Assembly (NCBI GenBank): GCA_902782465.1
Contig: CACZNH010000005.1
Span: 146,036 to 210,035, forward strand
Direction: 5' to 3'
Source: an uncultured Bacteroidales bacterium
GTDB lineage: Bacteria > Bacteroidota > Bacteroidia > Bacteroidales > Muribaculaceae
DNA: 64,000 nt
The notes beneath the pieces are model-generated. The model was not told where the DNA came from, searched no databases, and worked only from the letters and a program-made list of their open reading frames with translations. The translations under genes and the position numbers were made by a program. Shown here piece after piece: positions 35,569 through 43,915 of this stretch (position 1 is its first letter; every line of letters begins with the position of its first letter).

Positions 35569-37029
35569 AACGAGGTGCAAGTCATCGGCGTGAGTCTCGC
35601 CTTGAGTTCCCACGGCATTGCGGTCCTCGAGGATGCTGCGCACCACAGGTTCCAGCTTGGGATAGACATCATTGAGAAAAAATGCCCACAAGAGGTCGGC
35701 CTGTTCGGGTACGACCTCTTCTATCATGGCACGAATGCCCTGTTTGCCCTCATCGATGATATCATCGACATCCATTTCCTGCTCATTGCCCTCGACCACG
35801 GCCAGCATGGTGCGCGAGAGCACGCCGTTCAGATGGCGCAATACCAGTTGGGATGCCTGCTGGGAAGTTTCGGGCAGGCTGGTCTTGCTGCCATCGGCTT
35901 CGAGAAATTTCTTAATCTGGCCCATACGTGAAGCCACCTTGTTCCACACTTTGCCCGACAACATTGTCGCCATACCAGGCGTGGCGTTGAGAATGCGCTG
36001 GCGTCCCATCTCGCGCAGGTCGGGGCAAGCCGGGGCTTCATTGAGCCAACGTGTGTCGATGTCCAAGCTGCGTTTCTTGTCGGTGAGAGTTGCCACCCTC
36101 ATCGCGAAGGGATAACAGATGGCAGAGCCCGTACCCACGTCAACAATGCTGTCAGAGTACTCGCCATTGTGATAAGTGGCGGCATCGGTCACATGCAGAT
36201 GTCCCGTGAACACGACGTGCACACCCGCCTGTATCAGCTGCTGGGTGATATTGTCATAATCCTTGATAATGTAATTGCCAAGCAGCTTATCCTCCTGGTC
36301 GAAGTGCGGCACCAGGTGGTGATGCATCATGGCAATGATGCTTTTGCCTTTCTTGTGCGCCTTGCTGGCCACATCGATGACCCACTGCAACGTCTCGGGC
36401 TTGATGCGCCCGCCATTGTTATAGTTGTCGACGCTGTCGCCACAGCTGGTGAGCTTGTTCAGCTCGTCCATATTGCTGTCGATACCGATAACGACCACGC
36501 CCTTAACGGGTTCATAGCAATAGCTGAGCGATGATGGGTCACGCTGGAAACCCTCGCCGTAGCCGTAGTTGCTGTAAAGCTGCGCGAACTCCTCGCGCGT
36601 GACGGTGGTTGTGGGCAGAGTATTGTCCCCGTCATAACGCTTGGCATAGGGGTTGTTGCAGTCGTGGTTGCCGGGGATGACCAGCGGTTGGATGCCATGC
36701 TGGGCCATGCGGGCCAAATGCTGCACCATGCGCTCGTGGCTCATGCGCTCGCCATTATTGGTCAAGTCACCCGTAATGAGCACAAAAGCCGGTTGAATTG
36801 CTATTACACTGTCGGTGATAGCGCGCATGATATCATCGCTGTGCGCCATCATCTTGGTCTCGGCAGCATCGGCGGCATCAATTGCAGCACCAGGTACCAC
36901 AAGTTCGGGACTCAGCAGGTGCGGGTCACTGATGATGACGAAACGGTCAGTCACTGTACGAGCAGTTGATGCTGATGCAAACAAAGAGGATATTACCATT
37001 AATGCAATAATAATCAATCTTGAATTCAT
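35557..37029 (-). CDS. Secreted calcineurin-like metallophosphatase
   Basis: 490 residues from the ATG at 37029 (MNSRLIIIALMVISSLFASA, signal peptide). Metal-binding motifs in order: ISDPHLLSPE, LITGDLTNNGER, VIPGNHDCNNPYA, MMHHHLVPH and VFTGHLHVTD. The family hydrolyses phosphodiesters or phosphomonoesters; the substrate is unknown. A C-terminal helical domain of about 150 residues follows the catalytic part. The C-terminal residues R-L and the stop are read from the heptad array, so the natural C-terminus may have been altered by the repeat. Upstream frame to 37062 is open but would precede the signal. Confidence 0.88.
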   Translation of the reverse strand: MNSRLIIIALMVISSLFASASTARTVTDRFVIISDPHLLSPELVVPGAAIDAADAAETKMMAHSDDIMRAITDSVIAIQPAFVLITGDLTNNGERMSHERMVQHLARMAQHGIQPLVIPGNHDCNNPYAKRYDGDNTLPTTTVTREEFAQLYSNYGYGEGFQRDPSSLSYCYEPVKGVVVIGIDSNMDELNKLTSCGDSVDNYNNGGRIKPETLQWVIDVASKAHKKGKSIIAMMHHHLVPHFDQEDKLLGNYIIKDYDNITQQLIQAGVHVVFTGHLHVTDAATYHNGEYSDSIVDVGTGSAICYPFAMRVATLTDKKRSLDIDTRWLNEAPACPDLREMGRQRILNATPGMATMLSGKVWNKVASRMGQIKKFLEADGSKTSLPETSQQASQLVLRHLNGVLSRTMLAVVEGNEQEMDVDDIIDEGKQGIRAMIEEVVPEQADLLWAFFLNDVYPKLEPVVRSILEDRNAVGTQGETHADDLHLVIRL

Positions 37030-37062
37030 AGTCATGCGGGTTATATGCATATATCGTGCCAA

Positions 37063-37145
37063 GTTAGTTTTTAGTTGTCAGTCCTTAGTCCTTAGTCCTT
37101 AGTTGGCATCCGCACTTCTAACTTCTAACTTCTAACTCCTAACTA
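37063..37145. repeat. Two-armed 7-nt-period array centred on TGGCATCCGCA (aroA 3' side)
   Basis: Left arm of CTTAGTC heptads, centre TGGCATCCGCA (37104-37114), right arm of TTCTAAC heptads. The aroA stop (CTA at 37139-37141) is in the right arm. An inverted partner lies on the other side of aroA. Confidence 0.85.
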
Positions 37146-38359
37146 ATGTGAAATCCTGCCTGCTCCAGATGGTTCCAGAATGAGGGGTAGGATTTGGTAA
37201 CCACTTCGGCGTTGTTGATGACCAGTCCGGGGAAACGCACCGCAGCGGGAGCAAAAGCCATCGCCATACGGTGGTCGTCGTGGGTGTCGATGACGGGAGC
37301 GGTTGTGACGGGCACTTTCTCGCCATACCACGAGATGGCATCGTCGCCCTCGATGGTCAGGACATAGCCCAAGCGTCGCAATCCTTCGGCAAGGGCCGCG
37401 ATGCGGTCACTCTCCTTGAGGCGCAGCGTGCGTACGCCCGTCATGCGGAACGAGCGTTCCAGCAGACACAGCAGCACCGCCCACGACAGAACGAGGTCGG
37501 GCGTGGCGCTCATGTCGGCGAACGCCGAGCAGCAGCACCCGATGAAATGGCTCGTATCAAGCGTCGCTCCATGGCTGTCAAAACGCGTCTCGATGCCCAG
37601 TTGCCGCCCCAAATCCACCAGGCGGGCATCACCCTGGATGCTATGGGGAGCAAGCCCTAAAAGCGTGAGTTGGGACTGCGGGAGCAAGGCCGCCAGGGCA
37701 TACCATGGCGCTGCGGCACTCCAGTCGGCCTCGACGAGGTAATTATCTGCAACATAACCGCCAGCGACGGTGATCAGGTCACCCGCGATGTCCACACTGG
37801 CGCCCATATCGTTCATCACGCTGGCAGTCATGTGGATATAGGGCCAGGAAACGATGTCGCCCGTGAGACGGATGCTGCCGCCACCCAGTTTGGGCAGAAT
37901 CATCATCACTGCCGAGATGAATTGCGAACTCACGCCGCCCGGCATGGTGATGTCGCCGCCGTGCATCGCGGTACCAGATACCCTCAACGGGGGAAAACCC
38001 TCCTGCCCCATATATTTGATATTTGCTCCCAATTCACGCAGCGCATCCACCAGGGGACCGATAGGCCGCTGGCGCATGCGTTCATTTCCGTCAATGACGA
38101 CGGTAACGCCCTCGCGTGTAGCAAAATAAGCCGTCAGGAACCGCATCGCAGTCCCCGCCGCCCCCACGTTGATGTTGCCACTGCCACGGGCCAGTGCATC
38201 AACCATAACGGCAGTGTCGTCACAACAGGCTGGCTGCAGCACTAGCGGGCCGCCATCGCACAACGCGGCAATGACAAGGGCACGGTTGCTGATGCTCTTG
38301 GACTTGGGTAGTACGATGGTGCCGTGAAGGCTGTCAGGAGCCGAAAGTCGTAGATTCAT
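37139..38359 (-). CDS. aroA: 3-phosphoshikimate 1-carboxyvinyltransferase (EPSP synthase)
   Basis: 406 residues; sixth step of the shikimate pathway, joining phosphoenolpyruvate to shikimate-3-phosphate. Motifs: LPKSKSISNRALVIAAL (substrate-binding Lys/Ser), GAAGTAMRFLTAY, GNERMRQRPIGPLVDALRELG, and LRLKESDRIAALAEGL with THDDHRMAMAFA in the C-terminal half. Slightly shorter than the 420-430 residues of many homologues. A -7 box sits four bases before the ATG, so the messenger may be leaderless. The stop codon is provided by a repeat array. Confidence 0.95.
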   Translation of the reverse strand: MNLRLSAPDSLHGTIVLPKSKSISNRALVIAALCDGGPLVLQPACCDDTAVMVDALARGSGNINVGAAGTAMRFLTAYFATREGVTVVIDGNERMRQRPIGPLVDALRELGANIKYMGQEGFPPLRVSGTAMHGGDITMPGGVSSQFISAVMMILPKLGGGSIRLTGDIVSWPYIHMTASVMNDMGASVDIAGDLITVAGGYVADNYLVEADWSAAAPWYALAALLPQSQLTLLGLAPHSIQGDARLVDLGRQLGIETRFDSHGATLDTSHFIGCCCSAFADMSATPDLVLSWAVLLCLLERSFRMTGVRTLRLKESDRIAALAEGLRRLGYVLTIEGDDAISWYGEKVPVTTAPVIDTHDDHRMAMAFAPAAVRFPGLVINNAEVVTKSYPSFWNHLEQAGFHIS

Positions 38360-38363
38360 ACTG

Positions 38364-38371
38364 CAAAGGTA
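38364..38371 (-). promoter_or_regulatory. -7 box TACCTTTG of aroA, four bases before the ATG
   Basis: Minus-strand TAnnTTTG match; transcription would begin at about the start codon itself. Confidence 0.5.
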
Positions 38372-38392
38372 CTCATTTCAGAGAATTATTTA

Positions 38393-38400
38393 TAATTTTG
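38393..38400 (+). promoter_or_regulatory. -7 box TAATTTTG for cvpA
   Basis: TAnnTTTG match divergent from the aroA box; the leader would contain the whole heptad array at 38431-38530. Confidence 0.45.
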
Positions 38401-38430
38401 CACCCGATTTAGCAATGGAAATAGCTTAAA

Positions 38431-38530
38431 GAGTTAGAAGTTAGAAATTAGGAGTTAGAAGTTAGAAGTTAGAAGTGCGGATGCCAGCTAAGGACTAAAA
38501 ACTAAGGACTAAAACTAAGGACTAAAAACT
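38431..38530. repeat. Two-armed 7-nt-period array centred on TGCGGATGCCA (aroA 5' side)
   Basis: GTTAGAA-type heptads (38433-38475), centre at 38476-38486 (complement of TGGCATCCGCA), then CTAAGGA/CTAAAAA heptads. Read on the minus strand it has the same order as the array at 37063-37145, so the two form an inverted pair around aroA. It ends four bases before cvpA. Confidence 0.85.
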
Positions 38531-38534
38531 GAAC

Positions 38535-39110
38535 ATGACACTCATTGACGCCATACTGATACTGATAGTGCTCGGTGGCATCGTGCTGGGCTATCGCAAG
38601 GGCCTGGTGGGCCAGCTGTCGTCGCTCATCTCGTGGGCGGCAGCCATCCTGCTGTGCTACCATTGCAGCGACTTTGCCCATGACCTGTTTCTTGCGTTGG
38701 TTCCCAGCGCGGCGCAGTGGCCGCTGGCGAGCATCACTGTCAGGACGGTGTCGGCAGCGTTCATGTTCCTCATTGTGATGGTGGCAGTCCGATTGGTGCT
38801 GCGCGTTTTCAAGGGGACGCTGAAGGCAGCCAAACTGGGCTTTATCGACAAGTTGGGCGGCTCGCTGCTGTTCATGTTCAAGTATGCCTTTGTCGTGAGT
38901 GTCGCCCTCAATCTGCTGTATGCCATCAATCCCGACATGGAAACCTTCGGGACCATGCACATGATGAAGAATAAGCCCTATGAGCTCACACTTGATCTGA
39001 TGCCGACCGTCCTAGGCAGCGACAAGATGCCCAGCGACTCGCTCAAGCTCTACCGTGACCTCATCGAGCCCATCCCCACTGAAACTCCCACCCTAAAGCC
39101 TAACACCTAA
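38535..39110 (+). CDS. cvpA: CvpA family membrane protein
   Basis: 191 residues with four membrane segments, beginning MTLIDAILILIVLGGIVLGY followed by RKGLVGQLSSLISWAAAIL, the typical CvpA start; GFIDKLGGSLLFMFKYAFV is also characteristic. CvpA proteins are inner-membrane proteins linked to colicin V production and envelope stress in E. coli; the biochemical role is unclear. The last residues (TLKPNT) and TAA stop come from a 7-nt array. 18 bases separate it from the MATE gene, so the two are probably one operon. Confidence 0.88.
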   Translation: MTLIDAILILIVLGGIVLGYRKGLVGQLSSLISWAAAILLCYHCSDFAHDLFLALVPSAAQWPLASITVRTVSAAFMFLIVMVAVRLVLRVFKGTLKAAKLGFIDKLGGSLLFMFKYAFVVSVALNLLYAINPDMETFGTMHMMKNKPYELTLDLMPTVLGSDKMPSDSLKLYRDLIEPIPTETPTLKPNT

Positions 39111-39127
39111 AGCCTAAAGCCTTAATA
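39091..39127. repeat. Single-armed 7-nt-period array (CCTAAAG)
   Basis: Heptads CCTAAAG/CCTAACA repeated five times, overlapping the 3' end of cvpA and reaching the MATE start. It supplies the cvpA stop codon. Confidence 0.8.
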
Positions 39128-39128
39128 G

Positions 39129-40487
39129 ATGCGCAAGCGAGACAACCATACGTTCCTGACCACCGCCCCCATCCGCCACGTCATTCCGGCGATGGCGGTG
39201 CCCACGGTCATCAGTATGCTTGTCACGAGCATCTACAACCTGGTGGATACCTATTTTGTGGGGCTCATCAACACGCAGGCAACGGCAGCCGTGGGCGTGG
39301 TATTCCCCATGATGGCGATTATCCAGTCCATCGGTTTCCTTTTCGGCCAGGGTTCAGGCACCTATATGTCACGACACCTGGGCGCCAAGCGCCTTGACGA
39401 GGCACGCCAGATGGCTGCCACCTCGTTTGTCGGCAGCATCATCTATGGCTTGCTCATCACTATTGTGGGCCTGATTTTCCTCAAGCCGCTGTCCATCGCA
39501 CTGGGCTCCACCCCCACCATTCTGCCCTACACCATGCAGTTTATGGGTGTCATCCTGCTGGGCGCACCGCTGATGACCGCCTCGATGGTCATCAACAACC
39601 AGATGCGTTTCCAGGGCAACGCCACCCAAGCGATGTACGGTATGATTTCGGGTGCCGTGCTCAATGTGCTGCTTGTGCCGCTGTTCATGTTCACCTTCGG
39701 CCTGGGCATCCTGGGCACCGCCATCGGCACCGTGCTGAGCCAGCTGTTCGGCTTCATCGTCCTGTGGGTGATGTCGCGCCGTGGCGAGAACATTCCCATC
39801 GAACTCAAGCAGGCGTCCCGCAAGTGGCATTTCCAACAGGAAATCCTCAAGGGCGGTACACCGTCGCTCACGCGTCAGGCGCTGGCCAGCGTCGCCACGC
39901 TAATGCTCAATGTGGCAGCGGGCGTGTATGGCGACGCAGCGATTGCCGGCATGTCCATTGTCTCGAGAATCGCGTTCATCATCTTTGCCATCATCATCGG
40001 CATCGGACAAGGTTATCAGCCCTTCTGCGGCTTCAACTACGGCGCTGGCCTGTACAAACGCCTGCGCAGGGGCTTCTATTTCACCATCCTGCTCGATATG
40101 GCAGTGCTTGTGGTGATGTGCGGCCCCGCCTATGTGTTTGCCGAGCAGCTCGTCCATCTGTTGCGTGACGACCCCGCAGTCGTCGCCGTCGGTTCTGTGG
40201 CCTTGCGCTGGCAACTCATCACCCTGCCCATGGCCGCTGTCATCACTGTGTGCAACATGACCCTGCAGACCAGCGGCCAGAGCCTGAGCGCCAACATCCT
40301 TGCCGCCGCCCGCAACGGCATCTTCTTCATCCCTCTGATTCTCCTGCTGCCCCGCCTGCTGGGCCTCTTTGGCGTCGAAATCTGCCAGGCCGTCTGCGAC
40401 GTCCTCTCCTTCCTCCTCGCCATCCCCCTCATCATCCACTTCTTCCGCACCACCCTCCACAAGCCAACAACTTTTCAAAACAACTGA
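39129..40487 (+). CDS. MATE family exporter
   Basis: 452 residues, twelve membrane segments. MATE proteins expel drugs or organic cations using a Na+ or H+ gradient. Family features are the duplicated halves with PTVISMLVTSIYNLVDTYFVGLI and QALASVATLMLNVAAGVYGD, plus GIGQGYQPFCGFNYGAGLYKRLR. Substrate unknown. Likely co-transcribed with cvpA. Its TGA stop is part of a short repeated element (40481-40518). Confidence 0.92.
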   Translation: MRKRDNHTFLTTAPIRHVIPAMAVPTVISMLVTSIYNLVDTYFVGLINTQATAAVGVVFPMMAIIQSIGFLFGQGSGTYMSRHLGAKRLDEARQMAATSFVGSIIYGLLITIVGLIFLKPLSIALGSTPTILPYTMQFMGVILLGAPLMTASMVINNQMRFQGNATQAMYGMISGAVLNVLLVPLFMFTFGLGILGTAIGTVLSQLFGFIVLWVMSRRGENIPIELKQASRKWHFQQEILKGGTPSLTRQALASVATLMLNVAAGVYGDAAIAGMSIVSRIAFIIFAIIIGIGQGYQPFCGFNYGAGLYKRLRRGFYFTILLDMAVLVVMCGPAYVFAEQLVHLLRDDPAVVAVGSVALRWQLITLPMAAVITVCNMTLQTSGQSLSANILAAARNGIFFIPLILLLPRLLGLFGVEICQAVCDVLSFLLAIPLIIHFFRTTLHKPTTFQNN

Positions 40488-40518
40488 AAAGTCTGATATT
40501 TCTGAAAAGCATCCGCGC
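40481..40518 (+). repeat. 38-bp gene-end element ending in GCATCCGC
   Basis: CAACTGA..AGTCTGATATTTCTGA..GCATCCGC. Close matches on the minus strand lie at 56563-56602 and 58711-58749. The TGA near its left end is the MATE stop codon. The remaining gap to 40825 is AT-rich with a -7 box at 40770 and no ORF. Confidence 0.7.
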
Positions 40519-40769
40519 TTAATTATTTAAACGACAAGAAAGACAAGAAAAACTAAGCTATCCACCCCACAACAAAAACTAATACTACTTTAACAACATA
40601 AACAATAGTCGGGGGTGGGTTCGTTCGATAAAACCGTTGTCTTGGGGTTAATATTTTGTTTACTTTGAAATTGATGTCTGTCGCATAAAATTTGCTGGCA
40701 GACAGGATATTAACGTTTTGGAGTGTTTACTATATTCTTCCATCGTTGTTTTTAGGACGAAATATTTTA

Positions 40770-40777
40770 TATTTTTG
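40770..40777 (+). promoter_or_regulatory. -7 box TATTTTTG for the secreted phosphatase gene
   Basis: TAnnTTTG match 48 bases before the ATG at 40826. Confidence 0.45.
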
Positions 40778-40825
40778 TGACCACAACACCATTTTTATTC
40801 ATCCTACTAATATCAATACATTATT

Positions 40826-43800
40826 ATGAAACAAACAAAACACTTCCCATTCTTGTGGATGTTGCTGGCCTTGGTGCTGGCAGTGCCCGCTACGGTGTCG
40901 GCCCAGACCTTCTGGAACTTCAGCGACACCGACATGTTCCCTAACGACACGTTGTGGGAAACCACGACGATGTACGGACTGACTCTTGTCACCGACGGTT
41001 CGTCGATTGACCGTGTGCCCATTTTCCAGAGCTGCTCGGAGCGTTCGTGGACCTCGGCCGACGGCACTGAGATGCTGACCTTCACGCAGCGCCTGAAAAT
41101 CAACGGCAAGTCGAGCAGTGCCTACCGTTGGGTGTACTTCACCGCCCAACCCGGTGACACCATCGAGGTGTGGGGCAATTCCACCTCATCGTCATCGGCC
41201 AGGACGCTTACTTTCAAGAGCGGCGGCTACAACGGCGTGTCGTGGGGCGACGTGGACCTGGCAACAGGCTCCAACCCCTCCTACGGCTACGTGGTGTATA
41301 GCGGCAGCGAGGAGACCATGATGGCCATGGTTTCCAGCGGCTCGTGGTACACCTACGCCATCCGCCTGAAACCCAATCCCGACTTTGACGGTGGCGACAC
41401 CCCGCCGACACCCACCAAGCGGTGGTTCCTGAAGCACCCGTGGGCCGGCGGCTCATGGGAGTGGCGCGAAGTCTTTGCCAACGAGGATGCCAGTGCCTAC
41501 TCGAGGATGGACATCTTTGGCGGCAGCGGCTGCAACTATGCCGACAACATCAATGGCAGCGGCTCGTCATGGGTGCCTCTGGAGAATATTGAGGTCATCG
41601 GCACCCCTGCCATCGGCGACTCGTGCGAATTCACCTTCTATCCCGCTACGGGCGCCATCACCATCCGCCTGACCAAGGAATACGAACCCGACCCCGTGCA
41701 GCACTGGTACTTCAAGCACGGCTGGGGCGACGGTCTGGATGCTTCGTGGGAGTGGCGAGAGCTCTATCCCAACGCTGACTCGACACTGTATATCCGTCAG
41801 GACATCTACGGCGGCACCGGCTGCAACTATGCCGATAACGCCACTGGCTTCAATTCGGTATGGGTACCGCTGGCCGACATCACGCTGATTGACAATCCCG
41901 TTGTGGGTGACTCGGCAGAATTCGTCTTTGACCCTGCCACCAAGGCCATCAGCATCCGCCTGACCAAGGCAGCACCGCAGGAAGAGGTCAACGTCGAGCC
42001 CGACCCCACCAAGCCCTTCTCGCTCGTGGGCGGACGCGTATACCTTGACAACAGTGTCGCCGGCTGGGACGATGAGAACTTCTATCTGGTAGTGGGTAAC
42101 GACAGCGAGTCGCTGTGCGTACACTTCCTGCCCGACGAGCAAGGCCGTCTCACCTGCCCCGTTCCTTACGTCAAGGAAGACATCACCTATGCCGCCGTGG
42201 TGGGCAACAGCCACTTCACCAGCGGCGAATGGGGAACGTCGAACATCAGCAATGCCAACCACTACTCGGCCGTTTACACCGAGGGTTGGCAGTCGGGCGT
42301 TCATGACGGCTGGCAGATCACCCTGGGTGCCGCAGACAACGGCTGCCCGCTGACCCTTACCGCGCTGGAGGGCGACTACGGCGAACTGTTCACCACCACC
42401 GAGAAGAACAACTGCTATCGCCTGAATGACGACTTGCATCAGATTACCTTCATCTTCTCGACGGCACGCACGCGCTTCGTCATCTCGCCGCTGAACCTGA
42501 AGAAGCTCTACGTCTATGGCTCCATCTCCAACTGGTCGAAGACTGACCCCGACTACCAGATGACGGGCTTCAGCGCTGACGGCTGCTTCTTCCTCACCCT
42601 GCCCTACAGTGCCATCGAACGCACGGGCAATGGTGGCCAGCCCGAGTACCTGTTCAACGTCTATCACGTCAACGGCAATTCTTACGTTACCCAGTCATGG
42701 CCCACGCTGGCCGAGGGCTGCGAGGACTACATGACCTTCTGCTCCAACGGCTGGAAGCAGATTGTCGCCTTCAACGACGATGATGTTGAGGACCTGGCAG
42801 AGCGCAAGGCAACCGCCCTGTACATCCGTCCGCTCGACGACTTCGACCTGACCGACCGCATGGACCAGGAGCGCATCTCCAACTTCCGCCTTGTTCCCGG
42901 CACGGCTCACCTGTTCCGTTCCTACCATCCCTACCACTCGTCACGATCAGAGTATGATACCGAGCGTGCACGCCTCGAGTGGGTAGCCAACCTGGCTACC
43001 GAGGCCGGCATCAACTGCGACATCGCGCTGTCGGGCAATCTGGAGTCGGAGGACGGCAATGCAACCTACACCGTAGGTGGCACGACCTACACGACCCGCA
43101 TCCCGGACTACTACCGCGAGATTATCGCCAACCAGCGTGTGCTCTACGTGGGCAGGCAGAACGGCCACACGCCGTCCTATGACCATGCGCTGTACTACAC
43201 CGACCAGAGCCGCTTTGCCGAGTGGATTCAGGAGATTGTGCGCTTCATCAACGATGAGGACCATCCCGTACCCTTCCAGATCCACTGCCACCTGGGCGCC
43301 GACCGCACGGGTGTCTTCTCGGGAGTCCTTGCCGCGATGTGCGGTGCCGCATGGGATGATATTGCAGCCGACTACAACCGCACCAGCGACCTGCAGATTT
43401 CGGAGTACCGCCACTCCAACCAGCTGCGTCACGCCTTCTACCTGCTCACGGGCTTTGACCCGCTGATTCTGCCTTCGGGTCCCGATGCCGTGCCGTCGGT
43501 TTATACCGCTACCACGCTCGAGGAGGCCATCGCCAGCCACACCAGCTATAGCGGCGGTAAGGCCCTGTATGAGTATCCCGAGGTGGGCACACCGCTGCCC
43601 ACGCTGCAGCAAGCCGTTGCTGCCCACTTTGTCGAGGGCGGTTACCTTGAGTTGGGCGAGATTGAGGCTTGTGCTGCCAAACTGCGTGGCGATGAGCAGA
43701 ACCCCACGGGTGTCATCGACCTGCAAGCCGACGAGAATGCTCCCCGTGTCCGCAAAGTCATGAAGGACGGCCGCGTGCTGATTATCCGCGGTGATGTGAC

Positions 43801-43834
43801 CTACGACGTTTGGGGCCGCATCCTCAACAAGTAA
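40826..43834 (+). CDS. Secreted multidomain tyrosine-phosphatase-like protein
   Basis: 1002 residues with a signal peptide (MKQTKHFPFLWMLLALVLAV, cleavage after VSA). An N-terminal beta domain (about 28-185, WNFSDTDMF) is followed by two tandem copies of an 85-residue module (RWFLKHPWAGGSWEWREVF.. and HWYFKHGWGDGLDASWEWRE..), a SusE/F-like region, and a C-terminal protein-tyrosine-phosphatase domain with the P-loop IHCHLGADRTG; C821 and R827 are the catalytic pair, with the flexible-loop Asp not assigned. It ends VMKDGRVLIIRGDVTYDVWG, a surface-protein tail frequent in Bacteroidales. Substrate could be phosphosugar, phosphoinositide or phosphotyrosine; not determinable. Confidence 0.82.
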   Translation: MKQTKHFPFLWMLLALVLAVPATVSAQTFWNFSDTDMFPNDTLWETTTMYGLTLVTDGSSIDRVPIFQSCSERSWTSADGTEMLTFTQRLKINGKSSSAYRWVYFTAQPGDTIEVWGNSTSSSSARTLTFKSGGYNGVSWGDVDLATGSNPSYGYVVYSGSEETMMAMVSSGSWYTYAIRLKPNPDFDGGDTPPTPTKRWFLKHPWAGGSWEWREVFANEDASAYSRMDIFGGSGCNYADNINGSGSSWVPLENIEVIGTPAIGDSCEFTFYPATGAITIRLTKEYEPDPVQHWYFKHGWGDGLDASWEWRELYPNADSTLYIRQDIYGGTGCNYADNATGFNSVWVPLADITLIDNPVVGDSAEFVFDPATKAISIRLTKAAPQEEVNVEPDPTKPFSLVGGRVYLDNSVAGWDDENFYLVVGNDSESLCVHFLPDEQGRLTCPVPYVKEDITYAAVVGNSHFTSGEWGTSNISNANHYSAVYTEGWQSGVHDGWQITLGAADNGCPLTLTALEGDYGELFTTTEKNNCYRLNDDLHQITFIFSTARTRFVISPLNLKKLYVYGSISNWSKTDPDYQMTGFSADGCFFLTLPYSAIERTGNGGQPEYLFNVYHVNGNSYVTQSWPTLAEGCEDYMTFCSNGWKQIVAFNDDDVEDLAERKATALYIRPLDDFDLTDRMDQERISNFRLVPGTAHLFRSYHPYHSSRSEYDTERARLEWVANLATEAGINCDIALSGNLESEDGNATYTVGGTTYTTRIPDYYREIIANQRVLYVGRQNGHTPSYDHALYYTDQSRFAEWIQEIVRFINDEDHPVPFQIHCHLGADRTGVFSGVLAAMCGAAWDDIAADYNRTSDLQISEYRHSNQLRHAFYLLTGFDPLILPSGPDAVPSVYTATTLEEAIASHTSYSGGKALYEYPEVGTPLPTLQQAVAAHFVEGGYLELGEIEACAAKLRGDEQNPTGVIDLQADENAPRVRKVMKDGRVLIIRGDVTYDVWGRILNK

Positions 43835-43868
43835 CGACTGAACCTGGCTATTAAGCCTAAAAACAACA

Positions 43869-43898
43869 GGGCTTGCCAATGATATGGCAGGCCCTTTA
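43869..43898 (+). terminator. Terminator after secreted phosphatase gene
   Basis: Stem GGGCTTGCCA with TGGCAGGCCC, then TTTATTTTC. Confidence 0.75.
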
Positions 43899-43915
43899 TT
43901 TTCTATTGCTGGGGG

